A program made the translations under genes and the position numbers. DNA of 57,519 bases from Candidatus Altimarinota bacterium (GTDB taxonomy: Bacteria; Patescibacteriota; Gracilibacteria; BD1-5; UBA6164), in assembly GCA_943356435.1 (NCBI GenBank), contig CALREY010000009.1:1-57519 (forward strand), read 5' to 3'. Position 1 is the first letter of the stretch, and each line of letters begins with the position of its first letter. This document shows, piece after piece, positions 42,937 through 53,315 of the stretch. The notes under the pieces were generated by a model that was given only the letters and a program-made list of their open reading frames with translations, did no database searches and was not told the origin of the DNA.

Positions 42937-42975
42937 AAAGAAGTAGAAGAAAAATGTATTTCTCAAGTTATTCAT
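42907..42975 (-). CDS. Leader peptide of the DAHP synthase attenuator (22 aa)
   Basis: ATG at 42975-42973, TAG at 42907-42909. Residues 8-13 read FFFYFF, five Phe and one Tyr in a row, in a 22-residue peptide with one more Phe at the end. Codons are TTT TTC TTC TAC TTC TTT. An A-rich AAGAAAAG box precedes the ATG. No TGA codon. It lies 91 bases upstream of the aroF start on the same strand, with the terminator between. Such a run by chance is unlikely, and it senses exactly the products of the pathway. Confidence 0.8.
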   Translation of the reverse strand: MNNLRNTFFFYFFNLSILKDAF

Positions 42976-43111
42976 TTGCTTTTCTTATTAAATATTCTCT
43001 ATTAAGTAATTTAGGTATAATCATTTTTTTTATTATTGCAAATTATTTTTGATAATATTCTATTTATCATATAATGTTTTTGTTAAATTTTTATAATTAT
43101 CTACATAAAAA

Positions 43112-44410
43112 ATGAACTACAAAAATCTGGAAAAAGACATCAAAAAAATAAAAAAAGAATTCCAAATATCATTAAAATCATTTAAAAATGACAGTATTTT
43201 TAGCAAAAAAGAAATAGTATATACAAAGGCTGAAAAAATCAGATTGAAGAAGAAATGGGTATCAATAAAAAATACATTTCTATGATTGAGAGCAATAATA
43301 AAAGACTCAAAATATAATTCTCTGTGAGATTATAATAGTTTTGTCATCAGGTATTATGTAACCAATTTGTACTATGAAAATCTGCTAAAAATCAATAAAT
43401 TATTTTGAATCCATGAGGATTTCATCAGACAGCAATTGGATGAGAGATTTAAGTACAATTATAATAGTATTGCGAGATATATTTATAGATTTAAGTTTTT
43501 ATATTTTTTAAATTATCATAAGAAATTTGTACTTTTACTAGAAAACAAGATAGATAAAGACTTGATATGGATAATGGAAGAAATAAGGAATCAAAAAGAA
43601 TTAAAAATAAAAAAGAGATTATTTTTTGATAGTATTAATATATTATATCATATGAAATATTTTGTATTAAAAATAGTATATCATATAGTGAAATATGTAT
43701 GAACATTGTTTTCAAATATTAAATTAAAATTTAGAAAATGATGATTAATTACAAAAGAAAACAGAAATAAATATCTAAAAATTGCTGAACCAGGAGACAT
43801 AATTTTAACTAGAACAAATCGGGTAGCAACTAATATTTCTATCCCTTGATTTTGGAAACATATGTCTATGTACATATGAACAGGAGAATATTTAGAAGAA
43901 AATTTCTCGAAATATATAGAATGATTGAATAAAGATAAACATTATATTATAGAATCAGTGTGATGATGAGTGCAGGTAGTAGAATTCAAAGAATTATGCA
44001 AACACAATGATTATTTATGTGTGCTTAGACCAAATTTCTCAGATGATAAGAAATATAGAGCAATAAAACAAACACTGAAAAGTATTTGAAAAAAATATGA
44101 TTTTTTGTTCAATTATCATTCTGATAAGTCATTTGTATGCAGTGAGTTAATAACTAAATCATACTTAAAAGATGATGAAGCTGATGAAGGATTGACTATA
44201 AGTCTAGAAAAAATCTGACTATGAATAGCTTATCCACCTAATAATTTAATCAAAAAATTATCAAAGCAACAAAAGAATAATAAAAAAGAATTGTCAGAAG
44301 TGATTTTTATAGATTCAATAGAAAAAACAAAGCATAATTTCATAAATAGAGATAAACAAGAACTATACGATTCATACAAAAGGTCTAGATATACATGGAT
44401 GTTGAAGTAA
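43112..44410 (+). CDS. YiiX-like permuted papain-fold cysteine peptidase
   Basis: 432 aa. The N-terminal 220 residues are basic and helical with no recognised domain. From about 228: AEPGDIILTRTNRVATNISIPGFWKHMSMYIG (His) and later YDFLFNYHSDKSFVCSELITKSY (Cys), the permuted NlpC/P60-like order of the YiiX/YebB family. It may act on peptide or lipid-ester bonds. Whether it is secreted is unclear because no signal peptide is visible. Confidence 0.82.
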
Positions 44411-44443
44411 AAAGAACAGATTTAATTAAATCTGTTCTTTTTT
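44409..44443. terminator. Bidirectional hairpin terminator
   Basis: AAAAAGAACAGATTTA / TAAATCTGTTCTTTTT, between convergent genes. Contains the stop of the minus-strand gene. Confidence 0.87.
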
Positions 44444-45331
44444 ATTTAAAATAAAATAATGCAATCATGAAATAATTATTATAGTCATTATTGCAACATC
44501 AATTCTTCATGCTGATAATGTCGCTATTGAAGTAAATACTCAAAATCAAAGATATGATCATACTCAAAATCTAGATTTTTCGTAGGATTGAAGTTTTATA
44601 AAATGTTTCAGTATTTTTAAAGTAGTAAAACTAAATATTATGAAATAGAGTATAAAAGGTATCTTTCAAGCTAAAGCAAACATAGCTATATAATTAAAAA
44701 TTGATAAAAATCATAATTTGTAACTATGTTTTGATTCAGTTAATAATTCAGTATTTTTGAAATATTTTTTAGTTATAAAAATAACTGAAAATATCATAGT
44801 GTAGAAGAATATATATTGATTTATATTTAGGTTTCATTGCCAATTTTTTCAAACAAAAGCTAATATAAAAATACAAAAAATGAATAAAAATAAATTTGTT
44901 TTTTTGCTTCAAATAATTGTATTTTTTTCAGTAGGAAATACGTATTGTGCAAATATAATAGGGAATAATACAGAGAAAAATGCATGCCAAGGAATAATTA
45001 ATAAAAACCAAGAGAAATTTATTCATCACAATACTCAGAAATTTTTAAATCATTCTGAAAGTACAGGACTATTTTCTAATAGTGTTTTTGCTAATAATCA
45101 TTCATTGAAAATTCAATAAGCCAGTCCTAGTAATAATATTCACAATTTGTTTATATTATATTTATTTTTGTAATTCCATATTAATAATACAGGTATTCAA
45201 TATGCAATCATTAAAAATACAAAATCAAAAGGATTTAATAACTTTGTTATAGCTGTGTTAGATGAAATTATTTCGGCTAATACTCCAGGTATTATTAGTA
45301 AAAATAATATTAGTTTATTTTTTTTACTCAT
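44426..45331 (-). CDS. Multi-TM membrane protein of unknown function
   Basis: 301 aa with eight to nine hydrophobic segments (LILFLLIIPGVLAEII, FVFLMIAYGIPVLLIW, LGILLLGLAYGIFNE, WFLLIIPWHAFFSVLFPIIF and more). GLAYGIFNEGLLAKT resembles, weakly, the EExxxR-type region of CAAX-like proteases, but the second motif is not clear. About 18 TGA-coded Gly. No family assigned. Confidence 0.75.
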
Positions 45332-45461
45332 TTATATTTGTTTTAAAAAATAACATATTTAAATTATAAGAATATTTTAAAATAATAAAATATAAAGTAA
45401 TAATCAAAATAAATAAAAAACTATTACATATAATTTTTTTTCAAAAATTACATACAATAGT

Positions 45462-45608
45462 TTTTTATGGTACCTGAAGAGGGAATCGCCGCAAGTCGGG
45501 CATCCGAAAGCTAAACTCTTAAAATCTATTATTTAATTGCTCCTATTCGTCGCAATCAAACAATGATTTTAAGGTTTCCATTTCTCCTATTCGATTCCCA
45601 AAACAATT
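45462..45608 (-). repeat. Element downstream of tRNA-Leu ending in a copy of the tRNA 3' end
   Basis: Bases 45462-45488 repeat 45653-45679 without mismatch: the tRNA-Leu 3' end (acceptor, CCA and part of T-arm) plus the next A-run. In tRNA orientation the element carries CGAATAGGAGCAATTA (45534-45549), a second CGAATAGGAG (45584-45593 region) and CGGATGCCCGAC...GCGGCGATTCCC (45481-45506), motifs shared with the tRNA-Gln element. No D- or anticodon arm, so not a tRNA gene. Confidence 0.8.
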
Positions 45609-45657
45609 AAAAAGTTATTAACTATGATTTCTTTAAAATCACACTTAATAACTTTTT
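45609..45657 (-). terminator. Long hairpin terminator after tRNA-Leu
   Basis: Outer stem AAAAAGTTATTAA / TTAATAACTTTTT, inner stem GATTT / AAATC. It starts two bases after the encoded CCA on the minus strand. Confidence 0.8.
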
Positions 45658-45658
45658 A

Positions 45659-45743
45659 TGGTACCTGAAGAGGGAATCGAACCCTCACGACCGAAGCCGG
45701 GGGATTTTGAGTCCCCTGTGTCTACCAATTCCACCATCCAGGC
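45659..45743 (-). tRNA. tRNA-Leu (CAA)
   Basis: 85 bases with encoded CCA. 5' GCCTGGA, D-arm GGTGGAATTGGTAGACAC, anticodon stem GGGGA / TCCCC around CTCAAAA (anticodon CAA), a long variable arm (CGGCTTCGGTCG) and T-arm GAGGGTTCGATTCCCTC. The long variable arm fits the leucine class. Confidence 0.95.
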
Positions 45744-45758
45744 ATATTTTTACAAATA

Positions 45759-45783
45759 TGGTGGAGCCGCCAAAGACGGCCCC
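45759..45783 (-). other. Acceptor-stem-like minihelix with CCA in the tRNA-Leu leader
   Basis: Minus strand: GGGGCCG, loop TCTTTGG, CGGCTCC, then A and CCA. That is a perfect 7-bp acceptor-like stem, a discriminator A and CCA in 25 bases, 15 bases before the 5' end of tRNA-Leu and inside its predicted transcript. The ends recall tmRNA termini (GGGGCTG / CAGCTCCACCA), so it may be a remnant of one. A second small hairpin (CACAT-ATTAG-ATGTG) lies just upstream. Confidence 0.5.
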
Positions 45784-45811
45784 GTAAATCACATCTAATA
45801 TGTGTAGCCAC

Positions 45812-45838
45812 ATTATATACAAAAGTTATTTTTTGCAA
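45812..45838 (-). promoter_or_regulatory. Promoter of tRNA-Leu
   Basis: Minus strand TTGCAA (45838-45833) and TATAAT (45817-45812), spacer 15. Start predicted near 45805. Confidence 0.65.
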
Positions 45839-45892
45839 ATTTTTTATTAATTTATATAATTGATACATATTTAATGTTTAATCTAATATAAA

Positions 45893-46072
45893 ATGTACAC
45901 ATTCAAATCTACTTGAAAAACTGTTTTGGAAAAAAAATCAGATGATGTTTTAGAAATATTTAATTATATTGCAGATAATTTTAAATTTGAAGTACAAGAA
46001 TTTAAAGTTTCTGATGATTTTTTGAATAATGAAAACAATAAAAAATTAGATAGATTATTATCTAAAATTTAG
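45893..46072 (+). CDS. Small protein, possible antitoxin partner
   Basis: 59 aa (MYTFKSTGKTVLEKKSDDVLEI...LDRLLSKI), soluble and charged, one TGA codon. It ends 3 bases before the start of the next gene, whose product looks RelE-like, so a toxin-antitoxin pair is possible. No DNA-binding motif seen. Confidence 0.65.
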
Positions 46073-46075
46073 TAT

Positions 46076-46423
46076 ATGCAAATTTTATTGACTGAAACAT
46101 TAGAAAAAGATTTAAGTAAAATTTTTAGTTGAGATAATTCTAAGATAATTTTTCTTAATAGATTAAAAGAAATAAATCCAGAATTAATTTATTTAAAGAG
46201 ACCTTATGTAAAAATAAAGGTTTCTTTATTTAGTATATCATTTAGGATTATTTGAAAATTTCAAATAATTAATTGAATTTTAGTATTAATATTTGTTTTA
46301 AAAAAAGTAGATAAAACATTTTGAGAAAATATAATATGGAATAAAAAACTTGAATCTAAGATTGATATTAGACTATCAAAAATTAATCAAGATATAGAAA
46401 ATTGAAATTATAAGTTATATTAA
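46076..46423 (+). CDS. RelE/HigB-like possible toxin
   Basis: 115 aa. The central part, YLKRPYVKIKVSLFSISFRIIGKFQIINGILVLIFVLKKVDKTFGENIIW, follows the RelE-fold pattern of strands with a basic R/K set and KK-DK. Very close to the small gene upstream. Low similarity by eye, so the assignment is tentative. The rnr gene follows 13 bases later. Confidence 0.5.
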
Positions 46424-46436
46424 TTAACATAAATAA

Positions 46437-48662
46437 ATGAAAAACAATAAAATAGTTTGAAGATTTGATAAAAAAGAAAAATTTTGATTTCTAGTACCTG
46501 ATGATAAGAATACCTTTAATTGTGATTTTTTTGTCGCACTTAGAAATAGTATTGATGCTTGAAATTGAGATATGGTAGAATGACAAGAAATAAAAGGTAG
46601 ATGATGAAAAAGTAGAGAAGCAAAAATCGTAAGAATAATAAAAAAATGAGTACAAAATTCATTTGGTTTTTCTAATTTCGAAGATAAAAGAACAGTAAAA
46701 AAAGATATATCAATAAATAATTCACACAAACAATTTAATGCTAATAATATAGAAAAAAAACAAGACGAAAACACTATTATTTGAATATATTCTCAATGAA
46801 AATGAGATTTTTGATTTATAGATGTAGATTGAATTGAAAAATGATATTTCGTATTTGCACAAAATAAAAATGGTGCTTTGGATTGAGACAAAGTAGAGGC
46901 ATTTGTAAAAATATTTAATTGAAAACAAGAAGCTGTAATTACAAGAGTAATAGAGAGAAAACAAGAATTAATAGTATGAGAATATTTACTAGGTAGAAGT
47001 GGCACTTTTTGATTTGTATTACCAAATAATCCTCAGATAAAAAACGATATTTTTGTCCCAGGAAAGAAGTCTATGGATGCCAAAACTGGCGACATAGTAT
47101 GAGTACATGTTACAAATTGGACAGGTAAAAATCCAGAATGAGAAATAAAAGAAATACTATGAAAAAAATGAGATAAAAAAATGGATGTTTTAGGACTTAT
47201 AGTAGAATGATGAGCTAGATTAAAATTTAGTGATGAAGTATTGCATTTTGCAGATAGAGTAGTATCTACAACTACTTCAAATAGAGAAGACTTAACTGAT
47301 CTATTCACATTTACTATTGATTGAGATGATGCTAAGGATTTGGATGATGCAATAAGTATTAAAAAAATGGATATAGGAGGCTACAAATTATTCGTACATA
47401 TAGCTGATGTTGCAGAATACGTGACTGAAAAAAATCCACTAGATATAGAAGCATATAAAAGAGCTACATCTATTTATTTAGTAGATAGAGTAATCCCTAT
47501 GTTACCTGAAAAACTGAGTAATGATTTATGTAGTTTGAATGCTAATACTGAAAAATTAACACTTACTTGCGAGATGATTATTTGAAATAATTGAATTATA
47601 AAATCTCAAAAAGTATATGAATCAAAAATAATTAGTAATTATAGACTGACTTATAGGGAGGTGGATGAAATATTGTCTTCAAAACTAAGTGAAAATGATG
47701 AATTGATGTTTTGATGAATAATATGAGATGAATTAATAAAAGCTCTTCATGCAGCTAATGAATTGAAGGAAAAAATTACTAAGTATAGAAATAGTACTTG
47801 AGTACTAAATTTCGAATTCCCTGAAACAAAGATTATTTTGGATGAAAATGATAATCCAATAAGTATAAAAGAATATCCTAGATATGATTCAAATAAACTT
47901 ATAGAAGAATTCATGATTAGTGCAAATGAGGCTGTTAGTAGAGAATTCAGTGAGTTCCCATTTTTGTATAGAATACATGAAGTACCAAAAGAAGATGATG
48001 TTGCATCATTGCAAGAAACACTTAATTTATTTTGAGTGAAATTTGTATTCAAAAATGCTGATACAAAGGAATTCGATAACTTGCTAGATATAGTATCAAA
48101 ACTAGAAGAATGAGCTAGAATATTTTTGGAAAAATCAATACTTAGAACATTATCAAAAGCTGTTTATAGTAAAGAAAATTTCTGACATTTTGGTTTATGA
48201 TTGAGTTTTTATAGTCATTTTACATCACCGATTAGAAGATATCCAGATTTACAAATTCATAGAATTATAAAAGAAAAAGTAAATAACAAACTAGATAAAA
48301 CTAGAATAATTCACTACAAATCAATCCTAGATGAAGTAGCAAAACATACATCAGATAGAGAAAGAAGAGCAGAAAAATTAGAATACAAGATAAAAGATTA
48401 TTATATAGTGAAATATTATAAAAATAGAGTAGGAGAAGAATTTGATTGAATAATTAGCTGAGTAATACCGAAATGATTCTTTGTATCACTTCCAGATACA
48501 GCAGAATGATTTGTAGAACTAGAAAATTCAGAATTCATAGATAGTTTCAAAGAACACGTAGACTTATTCACAGGAAAAAAATACAGATTGTGAAACAAAG
48601 TAAAAGTAAAACTAGTAGAAGTAGACGAAACATTACTTAGATTAAATTTCAAGGTGGTGTAA
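46437..48662 (+). CDS. rnr: Ribonuclease R (RNB-family 3'-5' exoribonuclease)
   Basis: 741 aa. Three N-terminal OB/cold-shock-like units, then the RNB domain with [16 protein letters not shown] (the catalytic Asp cluster), [21 protein letters not shown], and [19 protein letters not shown]-terminal S1 domain starts FDGIISGVIPKGFFVSL. It degrades structured RNA processively. The N-terminal units are paralogous to the protein at 40521. Confidence 0.95.
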
Positions 48663-48734
48663 TTTTTGCTTTATATAAATATTTATGTTAAAATATAATT
48701 TGATACAAATATATATTTATCTAATATCATAAAT

Positions 48735-49823
48735 ATGTGATCAGTTGAATGAGCTCAAAATAATGAGTCATTCTGAGATTTGAGCCAAAAATTGAAACAA
48801 AACTTGAATCCAGAATTACAAAAAATTCTCGAAGATAAAATGTTAAACTCTCAAGAAGCAAAAGCTTTGAGGGATGTTTTTCGTGCTAATCAAGAGATGG
48901 TTTTTCAGGTAACTAGAGAAAATTTGGCAGATTTGAGAAAATCATTAAATACAGAAAGTAATTTAAATATTTTAACAGTAGAAGACGAACAAGCAATTAA
49001 TAAGATAGCAGATGAGACAGAAAATCCAGTACAACAATCAGTTCAATCAGAACAAATAGTTCAAAAAGTAGATAAACAAAATCAAAATGTTGAAACAAAT
49101 AAGGAATTAAAATTTGAATCTGTATTATGATGAAGAGCAGATGAATTTGAATCATGAGTTACTGAACAAAATGCAGAAAAAGAATTCAGACAAAAATATG
49201 GTAAATTTACCGAACAATTATCTAATAGTTTATGATTACCAAATGGTATGATAAATGCTATAGTTCATAAAGAAACAGATTTTTGAGTATGAAGAATAGA
49301 TAAACATTGAGAGAGAGTATTGTATTCTCAGTCAGGTTCAAAATGAATGATGCAATTAACTAAATGGCCATTTAAAGACATGGCTTGAGATACAAATCGT
49401 AAAAACAATACTGACATTGACAAGATAGAAAACTATAGAGATATATTCAAAAAATTAAACTTGTCTGAAATAAAATCACTAGATATGTGAGAAGGTAAAA
49501 CATTAGAATCTACTCTTAGCTCTGATTTATGGACTAAGCTAGAAAAAATACAAAATCCAGCTACATCTAGCGAAGAATCTAGGGATATTTTCCAAGAATT
49601 TGGAGAATTGATTAAAAATAATGAGTCAGATTGAAAATATTTACATACATTAAATATGATTATTTGAAGTGTATATTTATCAAATATCTATGACCATACT
49701 TCAGGTAGTGAAGAAAGAAGAATAAAAAAATCAGCACAAAAATACAATTGAGAACCTGGGAATAGAAAAGTAAGATATGCAAAACATGTTTATCAACTAT
49801 ATTTGAATGAACAAAAAGCATAA
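48735..49823 (+). CDS. Lytic-transglycosylase-like (SLT fold) protein
   Basis: 362 aa. A Gln/Asn-rich N-terminal half with coiled-coil character, then LPNGMINAIVHKETDFGVGR (candidate catalytic Glu in HKETDFG) and QSGSKGMMQLTKWPF, the E...GMMQ pattern of SLT transglycosylases. No signal peptide. First of four wall-active genes in a row. The second codon is TGA (Gly). Confidence 0.78.
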
Positions 49824-49850
49824 AACTGTATTTATTTGCTCATAATAATA

Positions 49851-49940
49851 ATATATGATAAAATTAGTAGGAATATTTATATTTTTACTAATTTTTTTAT
49901 GCATTTATTAAAACAATTAAAAAGAAATTTTTTACAATTA
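49851..49940 (+). repeat. 90-bp direct repeat, copy 1: terminator plus gene start
   Basis: 89 of 90 bases match 51544-51633. It includes hairpin AAAATTAGTA / TACTAATTTT with T-run (49860-49898) and the first 14 codons of the following gene. Confidence 0.9.
49860..49898 (+). terminator. Hairpin terminator abutting a start codon
   Basis: AAAATTAGTA / TACTAATTTT then TTTT, directly followed by ATG at 49899. It ends the SLT gene or acts on the next gene. Confidence 0.75.
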
Positions 49941-51536
49941 ATGTTTTTAGGTTTAGTTGAAACACAATGATTGTGAGATAATACAATAATTACAGAAAAA
50001 AAACTAGACAACAATAATCATAATTTATCACTAGATCAACAAAAAAATTATGATAAAATTCAAGAACTTCAAAACAGACTTGATTTTGTATGAGCAAAAG
50101 AAAAATTAACTCAAAAAACAGTTGAAATATTATATAAATGATTATCGTGAGATCCAAGTATAAAAGATGATCCAGAAGCATTACCAACTATTAAATTATT
50201 CCAAAGATATAGTCAAGAATTTCAAAAAGCAAAAGATGATAAAAAAATAACTGAATCAGAATTGATAGAATTAAAATCAACTTTAACTGAAATATGAGAT
50301 AAATTTGAATACAATTTATGAATTGAAAATAATTGAAATAAAATGCAATTTGATAATGAAAAATTGAAATATATTTCAAGTAAAGAATTTTTACAATTAT
50401 CTGAAAATGATAGATTACAGTATGTTACAAAAGGGAATGTAGATTCTGAAAATGTATCTAATTGAAGTGTTAAAGATATAGAAATAAGTTTTGACCAAGA
50501 TTGAGACTGAAAAATAAATAAAGAGTTTTATATGTTAACAACTCTTTGACAAATATTACCATCAGAAGTTAGACAAGTATTATCAGATGGTCAAACATTT
50601 ACTAGATTATGATTGAATTGAGAATTTTATTCTTGATCAAAAAGATTAACAATTCATGATAAAACAAAAATTACTATAGATAAAATCTGATCTCAAGAAG
50701 AATTAAAGTTAATTGATTTAGAAAATGAAAGAAAATACAATGATTTTGTATCAAAAAATACTGAATATAAAGATGATAAATTTACTCAAACAATAAAAGA
50801 GACATTTTCTAAATGAATAGATAAAGAAAATGAATTATTATTCATACTAAATTGAAAAAGTAAAAATTTAGAAAATTCTACTCCAGAAGATTTAAAAAAA
50901 TTATTAGTCGTATCTAAATATTTAAAAAATTCATGATTTTTGGATGATTATATTGATGCATGAGAATTAGTATCAAAATTGGAAGATATAATTGATACTC
51001 TAAATAGATATTGAAAATGATTAAAATATAGTATTTGAAATGATTGAAATGTTAAATTTAGTTTAAATCAGAGTTGATTACCAGAATGAATAGAACTTGA
51101 AGCTAATCAAGAAAAATTCACAAAAATAGCACTATCTCAATTATGAGTAAATGAATTTGATTGATGAGCTGATAAATATTTCAGTGGTATTTGACAATGA
51201 AATTTGAATTCTAGAGATAATCCTTGGTGTGGAGCATTTGTAAATTGGTGTTTAAAACAATCAGGATATCCTACAACATGAGGTTTATCTGCTAAAGAAT
51301 TTATATGAGAAACTTGATATGGTCATGTATGAATAAAACTTTGAAACAAATTATTATGATGAAACCAGTGAAATAAAGTTTCTTTGATGAATATAAATAA
51401 ACCTATTGTTTGATATGCAATACCAACTGAAAATTGATTAAAAGTACAAAAACCAGCTTGAAATCTGAGTGAAATACCTGATTGAGCAATTCTTGTTTTT
51501 GATAGAAAAACGAAAAGAGATAAAAATTTTGCTTAA
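49899..51536 (+). CDS. Large protein with C-terminal NlpC/CHAP-like (TIGR02594-type) amidase domain
   Basis: 545 aa. N-terminus MHLLKQLKRNFLQL is a weak signal or anchor, then a long helical region, an EF-hand-like loop (SFDQDGDGKINKEFY, about residues 200) and a C-terminal domain with ALSQLGVNEFDG, DNPWCGAFVNWCLKQSGY (catalytic Cys) and TGYGHVGIKLG (His). It is probably a peptidoglycan amidase or endopeptidase. It shares its first 14 codons with the gene at 51592. Confidence 0.82.
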
Positions 51537-51543
51537 ATAAATT

Positions 51544-51633
51544 ATATATGATAAAATTAGTAGGAATATTTATATTTTTACTAATTTTTTTATGCATTTA
51601 TTAAAACAATTGAAAAGAAATTTTTTACAATTA
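51544..51633 (+). repeat. 90-bp direct repeat, copy 2: terminator plus gene start
   Basis: Matches 49851-49940 with a single change (A to G in the sixth Leu codon region). Includes the same hairpin (51553-51591) directly before the ATG at 51592. Confidence 0.9.
51553..51591 (+). terminator. Hairpin terminator abutting a start codon (copy)
   Basis: Same stem, loop and T-run as 49860-49898, with ATG starting right after the last T. Confidence 0.75.
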
Positions 51634-53238
51634 TTAATTTTGGCGTTCAATGAATCACAATGAGCTTGAAATAATACTCAAGAAGTATCAAAACAAGAAA
51701 AACCAAAAGTAGCAGATTACAAAGAACAAAAATGGTACAAAGATTTATCAGTAGAACAACAACAAGTTGTAGATAACAAAATAGAAAATAAATCTAAACT
51801 AGAGAAAAAAATAACTCAAATGAAATCAGAAATAAGTTTTAAATGACTTAGTGCTGAAATTATTAGTCAATGAATAGATAAAAATAAACCACTTATCGAA
51901 GATAGTGAAGATAAAAGTGAAATAATGTCTTTTGAAAATAGAGTTGATATGTTAAATAGAGAAATAGATAGACTTACAAGAGAAGTTTATTCTTATAATT
52001 TAGAATTAGATTCAGATAAATTGAATAATAAATTTGATAAAGCTAATAAAAATTTCAAAGAAAAATTTGCTGAATCAGTATGAGAATGAAAAGCTTCAGA
52101 TGCTGCAAAAGAAATAATCGAAAAAAAAGATTTAACTACTATTACAGCTGGTGAAATATATACACTTAGACAAGAATGATTTGATTTATCAAAATTATTA
52201 TTAAATTCTGATTCTAGTGAAGAAGTTTCAAAAGATACTATGAAAGTAGGTGATAGTTTTACAGTGAACTTCTGATGAAATAAAAGTTTGAATAGTTTTA
52301 TCGGTGCAGGTGATTTATTATCTATTGAAAAATTTGATAAAGTAAAAATTAACTGAGTAGAATGAACTAGAAAATTCAATCCAAGACCTGGTTTTTATTC
52401 AGCAGAATGAAAATATTTAGCAGTATATGATAACTACAAAGTAGAAATAGTTTCAGAAAAAGAAGTAACTCCAGAAGAATTAGAAGAATCAAAAAAAGCT
52501 TTCAAAGCTAGATTTGATGAAATCAGAGGTACAGAATTATCTAGTAAATTTAGAGATATATTAGAAAGTGCAGGTTCAGAAAAATCTATCAAATTAGAAT
52601 GAATGTCAGAAGCAGATTTCGAATATATGAAATCTTATATTTCTAAATACATTCCAAAAGACAAATTTCAAAATCTAGAATTTGATGCTGGAAATATGAC
52701 TATTACAACAAAAGATGGTAAATGATTAGGAGAATATGTAAAAGAATCAATGCCTATGTGAGCAGGTTATGAAAAATACAAAGATATAGTTATAGGTGTA
52801 TGTGAACAATTCCCAAATATACCAGCTGATAAATTAGCAACTCTTATAAATCATGAAAATGGTAGATGGGATCCTATGGCAAATGCTCCGGGTAGTACAG
52901 CTTATGGTCTATGACAAATGATTGATTCTACATGGCATACTTATGGTAAATGACTAGATAGAAACAACCCAACGGATCAATTGATAGCTACTTGTAAGTA
53001 TTTAACTAACATAATGAACAGAAATAATTGTCCTGTAGAAATAGCAATGGCATATTATAATACAGGAGAAGGAATATTAGGATTATCTAGTGCTAAAGTA
53101 CAAGATTATTATAATAAAAATCCTGCAATAGCTAGAAAAATACCTTCAGGAACTCCTATTACACCAAAAAATTATTTAACATGAGCTGTAGCATATTATA
53201 ATGATATATCTTATGCTGAAGCTAGTAGTAAAGTGTAG
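51592..53238 (+). CDS. Large protein with C-terminal lytic transglycosylase (SLT) domain
   Basis: 548 aa. The same N-terminus as the previous gene (MHLLKQLKRNFLQL), a long helical Lys/Glu-rich region, and a C-terminal SLT domain: LATLINHENGRWDPMANAPGS (catalytic Glu), TAYGLGQMIDSTWHTYG and MAYYNTGEG. Cleaves glycan strands of peptidoglycan. Followed by a GC-rich palindromic element. Confidence 0.88.
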
Positions 53239-53241
53239 GTA

Positions 53242-53283
53242 GCAGACCACCCCCTAACCCCCTCCTTACTAAGGAGGGGGAAT
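53242..53283. repeat. GC-rich palindromic element, family A
   Basis: AGACCACCCCCTAACCCC then CTCCTTACTAAGGAGGGGG. The right part is a near-perfect hairpin (CCCCCTCCTTACTAAGGAGGGGG). Intergenic. Confidence 0.87.
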
Positions 53284-53315
53284 AATTATGAAATAAATCT
53301 TAATATAATTAATAT

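Noticed and set aside
45462-45500. Second tRNA-Leu
   Set aside because: Only the last 27 bases match. The upstream part does not fold as a tRNA.
46424-47308. Several minus-strand ORFs of 70-116 codons
   Set aside because: All are antisense to rnr, whose domains are complete.
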